From: Pseudomonas sp. SCB32
GTDB lineage: Bacteria; Pseudomonadota; Gammaproteobacteria; Pseudomonadales; Pseudomonadaceae
DNA length: 64,000 nucleotides
Assembly (NCBI RefSeq): GCF_009189165.1
Contig: NZ_CP045118.1
Coordinates: 4,588,001 to 4,652,000 of the forward strand
Direction: 5' to 3'
Positions 31,310 to 42,258 of this stretch are shown here, piece after piece. The notes under the pieces are model-generated. The model saw only the letters and a program-made list of their open reading frames with translations. It was not told the DNA's origin and did no database searches. The position numbers and the translations under genes are program-made. Positions within the stretch are counted from its first letter, which is position 1. Each line of letters begins with the position of its first letter.

Positions 31310-32116
31310 TTAGCCCGCAGCGCGCTCCGAAGGTCGGCGGGCCCCGGCGACGATCTTGTCCACAGCCCTGGCAGCGGCAACCATGCCGAAGGTCGCGGTG
31401 ACCATCATCACCGCACCGAAACCGCCGGCGCAGTCCAGCTTCACCCCTTCGCCGACGAAGCTCTTGGACTGGCACACGGTGCCATCCGGCTTCGGGTAGC
31501 GCAGCTGTTCGGTGGAGAACACGCACTGCACGCTGTAATGCCGGCCCGGCGTGCGCGAGAAGTTGTAGTCGCGGCGCAGCATGGAGCGGACCTTGGCGGC
31601 CAAGGGGTCGTTGAAGGTCTTGTTCAGGTCGGCGACCTGGATCTGCGTCGGATCGACCTGCCCGCCCGCGCCGCCGGTGGTGATGATCTGCAGCTTGCGG
31701 CGCTTGCACCAGGCGATCAGCGCGGCCTTGGCGGCGACGCTGTCGATGCAGTCGATCACGCAGTCCAGCTCGGGGGTGATGTAGTCGGCCATGGTCTCGC
31801 GGGTGACGAAATCCGCCACGGCGTGCACCACGATGCCCGGATTGATCGCCTTCAGGCGCTCGGCCATGACCTCGACCTTGGGCTTGCCCACGGCGCCCTG
31901 CAATGCATGCACCTGGCGGTTGGTGTTGGTCACGCAGACGTCGTCGAGGTCGAACAGGGAAATCTCGCCCACCCCGCTACGCGCCAGCGCCTCGGCGGCC
32001 CAGGAACCGACGCCGCCGATCCCGACCACCGCCACATGGCTGGCCGCCAGCCGTTCCAGGCCCTCGCGGCCGTACAGCCGTGCGATACCACCGAAACGCT
32101 GTTCATCCAGTTCCAT
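31310..32116 (-). CDS. tcdA: tRNA threonylcarbamoyladenosine dehydratase TcdA
   Basis: TcdA (CsdL/YgdL) cyclises t6A37 to ct6A in ANN-decoding tRNAs using ATP. I start it at the ATG at 32116 (MELDEQRFGGIARLYGREG, 268 residues); the in-frame extension to 32188 is not conserved in character. The E1-like Rossmann ATP site GIGGVGSW is at residues 32-39, with FDLDDVCVTNTNRQ and CIDSVAAK following, and the C-terminal GGFGAVMMVTATFGM helix that anchors it at the membrane. It converges with csdA-csdE, its known functional partners in E. coli. Confidence 0.94.
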   Translation of the reverse strand: MELDEQRFGGIARLYGREGLERLAASHVAVVGIGGVGSWAAEALARSGVGEISLFDLDDVCVTNTNRQVHALQGAVGKPKVEVMAERLKAINPGIVVHAVADFVTRETMADYITPELDCVIDCIDSVAAKAALIAWCKRRKLQIITTGGAGGQVDPTQIQVADLNKTFNDPLAAKVRSMLRRDYNFSRTPGRHYSVQCVFSTEQLRYPKPDGTVCQSKSFVGEGVKLDCAGGFGAVMMVTATFGMVAAARAVDKIVAGARRPSERAAG

Positions 32117-32376
32117 ACACCACACCTCAAGTCGAAACGGCCGGCATTCTATAACCATCCGGCGGCGCCGTCGGCATGCCTGCAACAAACCTGATTTGGC
32201 GCAGTCTCATTCACGCGCCTACAGCCCATTCTAAACTGTCGCAGGCCAGCGTCCGACGCCCCATGGCGGCGAACCGCCGGCAATCTGTACAGTCCCCGGA
32301 GTGCGGGGTAGGATGCGCCCCGACCGGACGCCAATCCGGCCCCTCCCCGTTCCACCCTTTGGAACCCGATCGCACC

Positions 32377-34974
32377 ATGCCTGCACGCAAGTTCGGCCTC
32401 AACCTGGTGGTCTTCGTCGCCCTCGCGGCGCTGTTCACCGGCTTTTGGGCCCTTTACAACCGTCCCGTCAGCGTTCCCGACTGGCCGGAAAGCATTTCCG
32501 GATTCTCCTTCTCGCCCTTCCGCCTGAACCAGAATCCGCAGAAGAACCAGTTCCCCAGCGACGACGAGATCCGTTCCGACCTGGAACTGGTGTCGAAACA
32601 GACCGACAACATCCGCACCTACTCGGTGAAGGGCTCGCTGGCCGACATCCCGCGCCTGGCCGAGGAGTTCGGCATGCGCGTCAGCTTGGGGATCTGGATC
32701 GGCCCGGACGAAGCCGAGAACGAGGCCGAGATCGAGCGCGGCATCGAAATCGCCAACAACTCGCGCAGCGTCGTGCGGGTCATCGTCGGCAACGAAGCGC
32801 TGTTCCGCCGCGAGGTGACGCTGGAGCAACTGACCGGCTATCTCGACCGCGTGCGCAAGGCGGTGAAGGTGCCGGTCACCACCGCCGAGCAGTGGCACAT
32901 CTATGAGAAATTCCCGGCGCTGGCCAAGCATGTCGACCTGATCGCCGCGCACGTGCTGCCCTATTGGGAATCCACCCCGATGGAGAACTCGGTGCAGTTC
33001 GTCCTCGACCGTGCCCGCGAGCTGCGCGCCAAGTTCCCGCGCAAGCCGCTGCTGCTGGGCGAAGTCGGCTGGCCGAGCAACGGCCGCATGCGCGGCGGTG
33101 CCGATGCCACCCAGGCGGACCAGGCCATCTACCTGCGTCGCCTGACCAACGCGCTGAACAAGAAAGGCTACAACTACTTCGTCGTCGAAGCCTTCGACCA
33201 GCCGTGGAAGGTCGGTGACGAAGGCTCGGTCGGCGCCTACTGGGGCGTCTACAACGCCCAGCGCCAGCCGAAGTTCAACTTCGACGGGCCGGTGGTGAAC
33301 ATTCCCCAGTGGCGCGTCCTGGCGGTCGCCTCGGTGGTGATGGCGCTGCTCGCCCTGACCCTGCTGATGATCGACGGCAGCGCCCTGCGCCAGCGTGGCC
33401 GCACCTTCCTCACCGTGGTCGCCTTCGCCGGCGGTTCGGTGCTGGTGTGGATCGGCTACGACTACAGCCAGCAATACAGCACCTGGTTCAGCCTGACCGT
33501 TGGCGGCCTGCTGGGGATCGGCGCGCTGGGCGTGTTCATCGTGCTGCTCACCGAGGCTCATGAACTGGCCGAGACCGTCTGGGTGCGCAAGCGCCGCCGG
33601 CCGTTCGACCCGGTGCTCGCCGACCTCGGCTACCACCCCAAGGTCTCGGTGCACGTGCCCTGCTACAACGAACCGCCGGAGATGCTGAAGAAGACCCTGG
33701 ACGCCCTGGCCAAGCTCGATTACCCGGACTACGAAGTCCTGATCATCGACAACAACACCAAGGACCCGGCCGTCTGGGAACCGGTGCGTGACTACTGCGA
33801 GGTACTCGGCCCGCGCTTCCGCTTCTTCCACGTCGCGCCGCTGGCCGGCTTCAAGGGCGGCGCGCTGAACTACATCCTGCCGCACACCGCGCCAGACGCC
33901 GAAGTCGTCGCGGTAATCGACGCCGACTACTGCGTCGAGCCGAACTGGCTCAAGCACATGGTGCCGCACTTCTCCGATCCGAAGATCGCCGTGGTGCAAT
34001 CGCCGCAGGACTACCGCGATGGCGAGGAGAACATCTTCAAGAAGCTCTGCTACGCCGAGTACAAGGGCTTCTTCCACATCGGCATGGTCACCCGCAACGA
34101 CCGCGACGCGATCATCCAGCACGGCACCATGACCATGATCCGCCGTACCGTGATGGACGAGCTGAAGTGGGCCGACTGGACCATCTGCGAAGACGCCGAA
34201 CTGGGGCTGCGGGTGTTCGAGAAGGGCTATTCCGCCGCCTACTCGCACCAGAGCTTCGGCAAGGGCCTGATGCCGGACACCTTCATCGACTACAAGAAAC
34301 AGCGCTTCCGCTGGGCCTACGGCGCCATCCAGATCATGAAGGGGCATGCCCGCGCGTTGTTCCAGGGCAAGGACAGCCACCTCAAGACCGGCCAGCGCTA
34401 TCACTTCATCGCCGGCTGGCTGCCGTGGATCGCCGACGGCATGAACATCTTCTTCACCATCGGCGCCCTGCTCTGGTCGTCGGCGATGATCATCGTGCCC
34501 AAGCGGGTCGACCCGCCGCTGCTGATCTTCGCCATCCCGCCGCTGGCGCTGTTCTTCTTCAAGTTCGGCAAGATCATGTTCCTCTACCGCCGCGCGGTGG
34601 GCGTGAACCTGCTGCGCTCGTTCCAGGCGGCCGTGGCGGGCCTGGCGCTGTCGCACACCATTGCCAAGGCGGTGCTTTACGGGGCGTTCACCAAGACCAT
34701 CCCGTTCTTCCGCACGCCGAAGATGGCCTCCAACCACGGCATCCTCGTGGCGCTCGCCGAGGCGCGCGAGGAAGTGTTCATCATGCTCCTGCTGTGGGGT
34801 GCGGCGCTGGGGATCGTGCTGGTGCAGGGTGTGCCGAGCCGGGACATGATGTTCTGGGTGGCCATGCTGCTGGTGCAGTCCCTGCCCTACCTCGCCGCAC
34901 TGGTGATGGCGCTGCTGTCATCGGCGCCGGGGCCGCAGGAGGCGCCGGCGGCTGACGCCGCACCAGCCAGCTGA
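32377..34974 (+). CDS. NdvB-like GH17-GT2 beta-glucan membrane protein
   Basis: The 865-residue protein is a two-domain glucan enzyme. After one N-terminal membrane segment (residues ~8-27), a periplasmic GH17-like domain (about 60-305) shows VGNEALF with acid/base Glu140 and GEVGWPS with nucleophile Glu229. Membrane segments follow at about 312-332, 343-360 and 371-391. The cytoplasmic GT2 domain (~420-650) has VSVHVPCYNE, the DAD at 515-517, Glu605-Asp606 and QRFRW (642-646), the set expected of a processive synthase, then further membrane segments. Related Pseudomonas proteins (NdvB) make beta-1,3-glucans that the GH17 part remodels. The ATG at 32377 is chosen because upstream in-frame sequence lacks a membrane anchor and runs into the divergent tcdA promoter region. 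Confidence 0.9.
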   Translation: MPARKFGLNLVVFVALAALFTGFWALYNRPVSVPDWPESISGFSFSPFRLNQNPQKNQFPSDDEIRSDLELVSKQTDNIRTYSVKGSLADIPRLAEEFGMRVSLGIWIGPDEAENEAEIERGIEIANNSRSVVRVIVGNEALFRREVTLEQLTGYLDRVRKAVKVPVTTAEQWHIYEKFPALAKHVDLIAAHVLPYWESTPMENSVQFVLDRARELRAKFPRKPLLLGEVGWPSNGRMRGGADATQADQAIYLRRLTNALNKKGYNYFVVEAFDQPWKVGDEGSVGAYWGVYNAQRQPKFNFDGPVVNIPQWRVLAVASVVMALLALTLLMIDGSALRQRGRTFLTVVAFAGGSVLVWIGYDYSQQYSTWFSLTVGGLLGIGALGVFIVLLTEAHELAETVWVRKRRRPFDPVLADLGYHPKVSVHVPCYNEPPEMLKKTLDALAKLDYPDYEVLIIDNNTKDPAVWEPVRDYCEVLGPRFRFFHVAPLAGFKGGALNYILPHTAPDAEVVAVIDADYCVEPNWLKHMVPHFSDPKIAVVQSPQDYRDGEENIFKKLCYAEYKGFFHIGMVTRNDRDAIIQHGTMTMIRRTVMDELKWADWTICEDAELGLRVFEKGYSAAYSHQSFGKGLMPDTFIDYKKQRFRWAYGAIQIMKGHARALFQGKDSHLKTGQRYHFIAGWLPWIADGMNIFFTIGALLWSSAMIIVPKRVDPPLLIFAIPPLALFFFKFGKIMFLYRRAVGVNLLRSFQAAVAGLALSHTIAKAVLYGAFTKTIPFFRTPKMASNHGILVALAEAREEVFIMLLLWGAALGIVLVQGVPSRDMMFWVAMLLVQSLPYLAALVMALLSSAPGPQEAPAADAAPAS

Positions 34975-34985
34975 GGAGATATCTC

Positions 34986-35045
34986 GTAGGAGCGGACTAC
35001 GCCCGCGATTGACGGAAAAGCATCGCGGACGGAGTCCGCTCCTAC
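34986..35045. repeat. REP-like palindrome after the GH17-GT2 gene
   Basis: Arms GTAGGAGCGGACT (34986-34998) and AGTCCGCTCCTAC (35033-35045) form a perfect 13-bp inverted repeat with internal CCGCGAT/ATCGCGG dyad. It shares its ends with the copy at 31232. Confidence 0.85.
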
Positions 35046-35077
35046 AGATCATCCAGCACCATCCGTCTCCTCCCAAG

Positions 35078-35104
35078 AACGCCGGCCAATCGCCGGCGTT
35101 TTTG
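35078..35104 (+). terminator. Intrinsic terminator between GH17-GT2 gene and dapE
   Basis: AACGCCGGC and GCCGGCGTT (35078-35100) form a stem with loop CAAT-like bases, followed by TTTTT. dapE starts 46 bases later. Confidence 0.85.
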
Positions 35105-35110
35105 CTTTAA

Positions 35111-36479
<1,369 letters not shown>

Positions 36480-36480
<1 letters not shown>

Positions 36481-37289
36481 TGCTGATCTGCCCGCTCTGC
36501 CGCGAGGCGCTCGCTGAGGTCGACAACGGCGTGGCCTGCGCCGCCGGGCACCGCTTCGATCGCGCCCGCCAGGGGTACCTGAACCTGCTGCCAGTGCAGC
36601 ACAAGAAGAGCCTCGACCCGGGCGACAACGCCGCCATGGTCGAGGCGCGCCGACACTTCCTCGGCGCCGGCCACTACGCGCCACTGGCCAAGCGCCTGGC
36701 CGAACTGGCCGCTGAGCGCGCGCCGGGTCGCTGGCTGGATATCGGCTGTGGCGAGGGCTACTACACCGCGCAACTGGGCGAAGCCCTGCCGCAGGCCGAC
36801 GGCTATGCGCTGGACATCTCCCGCGAGGCCGTCAAACGCGCCTGCAAGCGCGCCCCGCAACTGACCTGGATGGTCGCCAGCATGGCCCGCGTGCCACTGG
36901 CCGACGCCTCCTGCCAGTTGCTGGCCAGCGTGTTCAGCCCGATCGACTGGAAGGAAGCCGCGCGCCTGCTCACCCCTGGTGGCGGCGTGCTGCGCCTGGG
37001 CCCTGCTCGCGACCACCTGCTGGAACTGCGCCAGCGCCTGTACGACGAAGTGCGCGAGTACGTCGAGGACAAGCACCTCGCCGACCTGCCCGAAGAGCTC
37101 AAGCTGGCGCACACCGAACAATTGAGCTTCAAGCTGCCGCTGCACACCCGCGAAGCCCGCGAGCACCTGCTGGCGATGACACCCCACGGCTGGCGGGTAA
37201 ACCCCGAGCGGCGCGAGCGCATCCTCGCCGAGCCCTTCGAGGTGACCGTCGCAGTACGCTACGATTGGCTGGAACGCCAAGAACCCTGA
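36480..37289 (+). CDS. rlmA: 23S rRNA (guanine-745-N1)-methyltransferase
   Basis: RlmA methylates N1 of G745 in helix 35 of 23S rRNA. The 269-residue protein has the N-terminal zinc-binding module with Cys4, Cys7, Cys20 and His24 (CPLCREAL ... CAAGH), then a Rossmann SAM domain with WLDIGCGEGYYT (residues ~85-96). The QGYLNLLPVQHKKS segment is typical of the family. Its ATG overlaps the preceding small ORF stop. Confidence 0.94.
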
Positions 37290-37455
37290 AGCCGGCCCAA
37301 GGCCGGTCTGCGCTCGCTCATGCGGCGTTAAAAACAAACTCGTGCGCGAGTCCGATCAAAATACTCATTTATCCACGTAAACTGCGTTTCTGAATTTATT
37401 TTTGCCTAGCCTGAGCATCGCTCGGCTCGGCCTTGAACCGGCTAACGAGGACGCC

Positions 37456-37827
37456 ATGCGCCAACCGGATATCGAGATCTACATCAAGGATGCCGACCAG
37501 GCCTCCGTCGCCGCCTGGCTGGAAAAGGCTCTTGGCCCCTGCTCCGAATGGCGCGCCCAGGGCGAGACCTTCAAGTGCACCGCCGGCAGCATCCCGGTGA
37601 CCTGGCTGCCCAAGGCCGTGGGCAAGTGGAACAGCGTGTTCCTCGACAGCGATGCCACCCCTTGGGACGACGATGTCGCTTGCGCCCGCGATGCCTACGC
37701 CGCGCTGGAGGTGGAAGTGCGCTGCGCACCGGGCAGCTGGAGCGAAGACCAGGGCGAGGAGGACGCGGATCGCTGGCTGAAGGTGACCGCCGCGGGCGTC
37801 GAAGAGATTACCTGGCGCACGGGCTGA
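37456..37827 (+). CDS. Conserved small acidic protein, function unknown
   Basis: I do not recognise a named family with confidence. The 123-residue cytoplasmic protein (MRQPDIEIYIKDADQASVAAWLEKALG) is acidic, Trp-rich and predicted to be a compact alpha/beta domain; no signal peptide or membrane segment. The ATG at 37456 is favoured by GAGG six bases upstream; a GTG/ATG at 37402 would add 18 residues. It shares a bidirectional terminator with the convergent cold-shock gene, an arrangement I recall as conserved in Pseudomonas. Confidence 0.82.
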   Translation: MRQPDIEIYIKDADQASVAAWLEKALGPCSEWRAQGETFKCTAGSIPVTWLPKAVGKWNSVFLDSDATPWDDDVACARDAYAALEVEVRCAPGSWSEDQGEEDADRWLKVTAAGVEEITWRTG

Positions 37828-37854
37828 AGCCGTCCTGCGCAAGGCTGTAAAAAC

Positions 37855-37881
37855 AAAGGCCCGTCCAATGGACGGGCCTTT
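37855..37881. terminator. Bidirectional terminator between hypothetical gene and csp
   Basis: AAAGGCCCGTCC and GGACGGGCCTTT form a perfect 12-bp stem with a 3-base loop (AAT), A-run on the left and T-run on the right, so it can terminate both converging transcripts. Confidence 0.9.
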
Positions 37882-37893
37882 GTATTCGGGGGC

Positions 37894-38103
37894 TCAGACC
37901 TTCGAGACGTCTTCCGCCTGGAGGCCTTTCTGACCCTGGATCACCGAGAACTCCACTTTCTGGCCTTCGACCAGGGAGCGGTGACCATCGCCACGAATGG
38001 CACGGTAGTGAACGAAAACGTCCGGACCGCTATCGCGTTGAATGAATCCATAACCTTTGGCGTCATTGAACCACTTGACGGTTCCGACCTCACGATCAGC
38101 CAT
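37894..38103 (-). CDS. Cold-shock-domain protein (CspA family)
   Basis: The 69-residue single-domain OB-fold protein binds single-stranded RNA/DNA and acts as an RNA chaperone. It has RNP1 (KGYGFIQ) and RNP2 (VFVHY) motifs; the product starts [19 protein letters not shown]. The ATG at 38103 has GGAGAG about nine bases upstream; an in-frame start five codons earlier contains that site. It is preceded by a 464-base non-coding stretch with a structured leader. Whether it is cold induced or constitutive cannot be told from sequence. Confidence 0.95.
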   Translation of the reverse strand: MADREVGTVKWFNDAKGYGFIQRDSGPDVFVHYRAIRGDGHRSLVEGQKVEFSVIQGQKGLQAEDVSKV

Positions 38104-38567
38104 TACCACACTCTCCAACTTGCCTATTATTTTTGGGTGGCCCCCGAAATGAGGACTTCAACGGTTCGTCCGACGAACGTTTTCCTCATTATCCGACCCG
38201 TGCCCGAAGCGCGTTGGAAGGCAATTCGAATAACGCCCGAAGGCGACCGCGATCCCGAGTATATAAATCAAAAGTTACAGCTGAAAAGCACTTTTTCAAC
38301 AAGTCCGCGAGCCTATGACCAAACAGGCCAAAGTGCCATTTTACGGGGCCTGCAGGGCCATTTTGGTGCTCGTTACCCTGCGTAACGAAAGTGTTTCGAA
38401 CTTGGACTCCCGCACAACTTTGCACGATGGTTCCGGGCGTTTTCGCAACACCCGGAGCCACTTTTCCGATCAGGGTTTGCATCCCTGCATATCGATCCGA
38501 TGCATTGCCAGAATCCTGCCCACGGCGAAACCCTCAACTGGCCGACACAGCCTGCGGTCGCGAGATA
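38104..38567 (-). promoter_or_regulatory. Long non-coding region with structured cold-shock leader
   Basis: No convincing gene is seen in these 464 bases. Nearest the csp gene is a nested hairpin: outer arms AATGAGGA (38148-38155) with TCCTCATT (38183-38190), inner arms GTTCGTC (38164-38170) with GACGAAC (38172-38178). Farther out an AT-rich block, TTTATATACT on the minus strand at about 38255-38265, is a candidate -10 region, implying a leader of some 150 nt. An additional CGTTAC/GTAACG dyad lies near 38370-38388. cspA-type genes often use long leaders for temperature-dependent translation. Confidence 0.5.
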
Positions 38568-39038
38568 TCACGGGTTGACCTGGTAGCCACGCCCCTGCAG
38601 GCAGCTGCTGTAGGCGGTGGAGCTGGCCGAACTCTGCGTGGCCTGCTGGTCGCGGCGGTCCTGGCGGCGATCCTGGCGCTGGCGGGAGGCCCCCACCACG
38701 GCTCCGGCGGCGGCCACTTCGCCGGCACGGTTCTGCCGGTACTGTTGCTTGGCATCGTCGCTGGCCCGATCGTAGATCTCGTCGTGCTGCTGACCGCGCA
38801 CTTCAGCGGCGACCGCCCCTGCCGCCGCGCCCCTGGCCGCACCACGCACTCGCCCGCCGGTCTTCGGGTCGGTGGTAGTGGTTGCGTTGCTCGCGGCATT
38901 GGCGGCCACTCCGTTGCAGTAGTCCATGTCCTGCTGCACCTGCTGACTGCTCTGGCCTTTGAGCGGTACCACCGACTGCGCTCCTGCCGGCGCCACGCAG
39001 GCCAGTGCCAACAAGCATCCAAAAGTAAATTTACGCAT
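38568..39038 (-). CDS. Exported glycine-zipper protein
   Basis: The 156-residue product starts at the ATG at 39038, supported by GGAGGTG upstream. It has a signal peptide (MRKFTFGCLLALACVAPAGA, cleavage before QS), then a soluble segment with DMDYCNGVAAN, a glycine-zipper hydrophobic helix (GGRVRGAARGAAAGAVAAEV, residues ~62-81) and a second small Ala/Gly patch, followed by an Arg/Gln-rich tail with RQRQDRRQDRR and a C-terminal SSCLQGRGY. The pattern matches YMGG/glycine-zipper periplasmic proteins; function is unknown. It is divergent from plsB. Confidence 0.82.
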   Translation of the reverse strand: MRKFTFGCLLALACVAPAGAQSVVPLKGQSSQQVQQDMDYCNGVAANAASNATTTTDPKTGGRVRGAARGAAAGAVAAEVRGQQHDEIYDRASDDAKQQYRQNRAGEVAAAGAVVGASRQRQDRRQDRRDQQATQSSASSTAYSSCLQGRGYQVNP

Positions 39039-39205
39039 CGTTCCACCTCCATAAATTGGAACCCTGATTAAGCAGAATAGTCCCTGCCGATAGCGCGCCA
39101 GCTGCCGCCGACCAGCCGCCCGCGGCTTTGCCGCGCGCCTCCTGATCCGGCAAACTACGCTCCTGAGCAATCGCTCGTTTTATTTCTGCCAGCCATAGGG
39201 CCTGT

Positions 39206-41713
39206 ATGCCTCGTTACCCGTTCCGCCGCTTCGGTTTTGGTGCCCTGCGCCGCCTGCTCTACCTCTGGGTGCGCTCGGAAACCATCAACCAGTCGTCCTT
39301 CAGCCTGAAGATCGACCGCAGCAAACCGGTCCTCTACGTCCTGCAGCAGCCCTCGGTCAGCGACCTGGCGGTAGTCGACACCGAATGCCGCAAGGCCGGC
39401 CTGCCGCGCCCGGTGATGCCGGTCGCCATTGGCGAGTCCATCGAGCCCGCAGCCTTCTTCTACCTGACCCCGGAGCCCGACTGGCTCGGCCGCCAGGACA
39501 AGCGTGGCGCGCCGCCAGCGCTGGTACGCACGCTCAATGCCATTGGCCAGAACGGTATCGACGACGCGCAGATCGTCCCAGTCAGCGTGTTCTGGGGACA
39601 ATCGCCGGATAGCGAAAAGAGCGCCTGGAAGTTGCTATTCGCCGACAACTGGGCGGTGACCGGGCGCCTGCGCAAACTGGCGCGCATCCTGATCCTCGGC
39701 CGCAAGACCCGCGTGCAGTTCTCCGCGCCCATCCACCTGCGCGAACTGGTGGAACAGGACAAGGGCCACGCGCGTACCCTGCGCATGGTGCAACGCATCC
39801 TGCGGGTGCACTTCCGCAACCAGAAGACAGCGGTTATCGGCCCGGATCTCTCCCATCGCCGCACCCTGGTGAAAGGTCTGCTGCGCGCTCCGCTGGTGCG
39901 CCAGGCGATCCAGGAAGAGTGCGACACCCAGAAGATTTCCCAGGAGAAGGCCGAAGCCACCGCGCTGCGCTATGCCAACGAGATCGCCGCCGACGTTTCC
40001 TACCCGGTGATCCGTTTCCTCGAAGTGACCCTGACCTGGTTCTGGAACAAGCTCTACGAGGGCGTCAAGGTCAACCACATCGAGCGCGTGCAGGACGTCG
40101 CCCAAGGCCACGAGATCGTCTACGTGCCCTGCCACCGCAGCCACATCGACTACCTGCTGCTGTCCTACCTGCTGTTCCGCAATGGCCTGACGCCGCCGCA
40201 CATCGCCGCCGGCATCAACCTCAACATGCCCATCGTCGGCTCGATCCTGCGCCGTGGCGGCGCCTTCTTCATGCGCCGCAGCTTCAAGGGCAACCAGCTG
40301 TACACCGCGGTATTCAACGAATACCTGCACACCCTGTTCAGCCGCGGCTTCTCCACCGAGTACTTCGTCGAAGGCGGCCGCTCTCGCACCGGGCGCATGC
40401 TGCATCCGCGCACCGGCATGCTGGCGATCACCCTGCGCAGCTTCCTGCGCGACTCGCGCCGCCCCATCGTCTTCGTTCCCGTGTACATCGGCTACGAGCG
40501 CGTGCTCGAAGGCCGCACCTACCTGGGCGAACTGCGCGGCGCGGCGAAGAAGAAGGAGTCGATCTTCGACATCTTCAAGGTCATCGGCGCGCTGAAGCAG
40601 CGCTTCGGCCAGGTCTGGGTGAACTTCGGCGAACCAATCCACCTCGAGCGGTTCCTCGACCAGCAGCAACCGGACTGGCGCCAGCAGGACCTGGGCCCCG
40701 AATTCCGTCCGACCTGGCTGTCGGGCGCCACCAACCACCTGGCCCGCGACGTCGCCCGCCACCTCAACGACGCCGCCGCGATCAACCCGGTGAATCTGGT
40801 GGCCCTGGCGCTGCTCTCCACCACCCGCCTGGCGCTGGACGAAACCGCGCTGGCACGGGTGATCGACCTCTACCTCGGCCTGCTCCGCAAGGTGCCCTAC
40901 TCACCCAGCGCCACCCTGCCCGACGGCAACGGCCAGCAGCAGATCGAATACGTGAAGAGCATGAACCTGCTCAGCGAGCAGAAGGACGCCCTCGGCCGCA
41001 TCTGCTACCTCGACGAGCAGAACGCGGTACTGATGACCTACTACCGCAACAACGTACTGCACATCTTCGCCCTGCCGGCGCTGATCGCCAGCTTCTTCCA
41101 GAACAGCGGTCGCATCAGCCGCGAGCAGCTGCTGCGCTACACCCGCGCGCTCTACCCCTACCTGCAGGCCGAGCTGTTCATCCGCTGGAGCCTGGAGGAA
41201 CTGGACGCAGTGGTCGACCAGTGGTTGCAGGCCATGGTCGACAGCGAGCTGCTCAAACAGGAGAACGACACCTTCATCCGCCCGGCGCCCAGCTCGCGCC
41301 AGTACGTGCTGCTGACCCTGCTGGCCCGTGCCATCGCGCAGACCCTGCAGCGCTTCTACATGTCCATCTCGCTGGTGCTCAACGCAGGGCAAAAGCAGCT
41401 CACCGCCGAGGAGCTGGAAAACCTCTGCACCGTGATGGCCCAGCGCCTGTCGATCCTGCATGGCCTGAACGCCCCTGAGTTCTTCGACAAGAGCCTGTTC
41501 CGCCACTTCATCCAGACCCTGTTGGACGAGGACGTGCTGCGCAAGGACGAGAACGGCAAGCTGAGCTTCCACGAGCTGCTCGGCGAGCTGGCCGAAGGCG
41601 CGGCGAAGCGGGTGCTGCCGGCGGAAATCCGACTCTCCATCCGCCAGGTCGCCCTGGAGCAGCCGCATCAATCAGCGCCAGCCGGACAACCCGCGGTCAC
41701 TCCGGGGAACTGA
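39206..41713 (+). CDS. plsB: Glycerol-3-phosphate 1-O-acyltransferase
   Basis: PlsB acylates sn-glycerol-3-phosphate at position 1 in the inner membrane, beginning phospholipid synthesis. The 835-residue length is right for the family. The acyltransferase blocks are clear: [14 protein letters not shown] with the HX4D catalytic pair (near residue 312), [23 protein letters not shown] and [16 protein letters not shown]. The C-terminal third is helical and ends in a short Gln/Ala-rich tail. A GC-rich hairpin follows the stop. Confidence 0.98.
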   Translation: MPRYPFRRFGFGALRRLLYLWVRSETINQSSFSLKIDRSKPVLYVLQQPSVSDLAVVDTECRKAGLPRPVMPVAIGESIEPAAFFYLTPEPDWLGRQDKRGAPPALVRTLNAIGQNGIDDAQIVPVSVFWGQSPDSEKSAWKLLFADNWAVTGRLRKLARILILGRKTRVQFSAPIHLRELVEQDKGHARTLRMVQRILRVHFRNQKTAVIGPDLSHRRTLVKGLLRAPLVRQAIQEECDTQKISQEKAEATALRYANEIAADVSYPVIRFLEVTLTWFWNKLYEGVKVNHIERVQDVAQGHEIVYVPCHRSHIDYLLLSYLLFRNGLTPPHIAAGINLNMPIVGSILRRGGAFFMRRSFKGNQLYTAVFNEYLHTLFSRGFSTEYFVEGGRSRTGRMLHPRTGMLAITLRSFLRDSRRPIVFVPVYIGYERVLEGRTYLGELRGAAKKKESIFDIFKVIGALKQRFGQVWVNFGEPIHLERFLDQQQPDWRQQDLGPEFRPTWLSGATNHLARDVARHLNDAAAINPVNLVALALLSTTRLALDETALARVIDLYLGLLRKVPYSPSATLPDGNGQQQIEYVKSMNLLSEQKDALGRICYLDEQNAVLMTYYRNNVLHIFALPALIASFFQNSGRISREQLLRYTRALYPYLQAELFIRWSLEELDAVVDQWLQAMVDSELLKQENDTFIRPAPSSRQYVLLTLLARAIAQTLQRFYMSISLVLNAGQKQLTAEELENLCTVMAQRLSILHGLNAPEFFDKSLFRHFIQTLLDEDVLRKDENGKLSFHELLGELAEGAAKRVLPAEIRLSIRQVALEQPHQSAPAGQPAVTPGN

Positions 41714-41718
41714 CCCAT

Positions 41719-41742
41719 AGCGGCCGGCTGCTACCGGCCGCT
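41719..41742. other. Hairpin after plsB
   Basis: AGCGGCCGG (41719-41727) pairs with CCGGCCGCT (41734-41742), a 9-bp stem with a 6-base loop. The U-run is missing (TTGACGCC follows), so termination would be weak or factor-assisted. Confidence 0.5.
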
Positions 41743-41811
41743 TGACGCCTGCGCATCGCGGCCGATAGATTTCTGGCGGTCAATCCATCGGTCGCGGTCA
41801 GGAACGTTCTC

Positions 41812-42258
41812 GTGATCAACAGGATTCTTGTCGTCTGCACCGGCAACATCTGCCGTAGCCCCACCGCCGCACATCTGCTGCGCGAGGCCTTGCTGGGCTG
41901 CGACATCGCCATCGGCTCCGCCGGACTCGGTGCGCTGATCGGCCAACCTATCGACGGCGCCGCACTGGCGACCCTCGAATGCCACGGCCACCGCCCGCAA
42001 CTCCACCGCGCACGCCAACTCACCGCCGAGCTGGCCCAGGAGGCCGACCTGATCCTGACCATGGAGCAGGGCCAGGTCCAGGGCGTGATCCAACGCATCC
42101 CAGAGGTACGCGGCAAAATCTTCCTGCTCGGCAAGTGGCAGGGCGAGCTGGAGATCCCCGATCCCTACCGCCAGGGGCCGGAAGCCTTCGAGCACAGCTA
42201 CGGCTTGATCGAGCGCGCCGTGGCAAGCTGGGCGGGCCGACTACTGCTGCGCCGATAA
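41812..42258 (+). CDS. Low-molecular-weight protein-tyrosine phosphatase
   Basis: The 148-residue protein carries the LMW-PTP signature VCTGNICRSPTA with nucleophile Cys9 and Arg15 (CX5R), and the general-acid Asp117 in IPDPYRQ. Relatives Wzb, Etp and Ptp dephosphorylate polysaccharide-chain regulators of the Wzc type. No tyrosine kinase is seen in the window. The start is the GTG at 41812, with AGGAA seven bases upstream. It heads a cassette with a GT4 and an epimerase, 221 bases before the GT4 gene. Confidence 0.93.
   Translation: MINRILVVCTGNICRSPTAAHLLREALLGCDIAIGSAGLGALIGQPIDGAALATLECHGHRPQLHRARQLTAELAQEADLILTMEQGQVQGVIQRIPEVRGKIFLLGKWQGELEIPDPYRQGPEAFEHSYGLIERAVASWAGRLLLRR

Noticed and set aside
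38300..38345. Possible sigma-54 promoter (TGGCAC on the minus strand) upstream of the cold-shock gene
   Set aside because: The required GC dinucleotide at -12 is not at the right distance from the GG at -24.
38190..39071. Plus-strand open frames across the cold-shock leader and opposite the glycine-zipper gene
   Set aside because: No ribosome binding sites, unlike any family, and the frame opposite 38568-39038 is antisense to a protein with a clear signal peptide.
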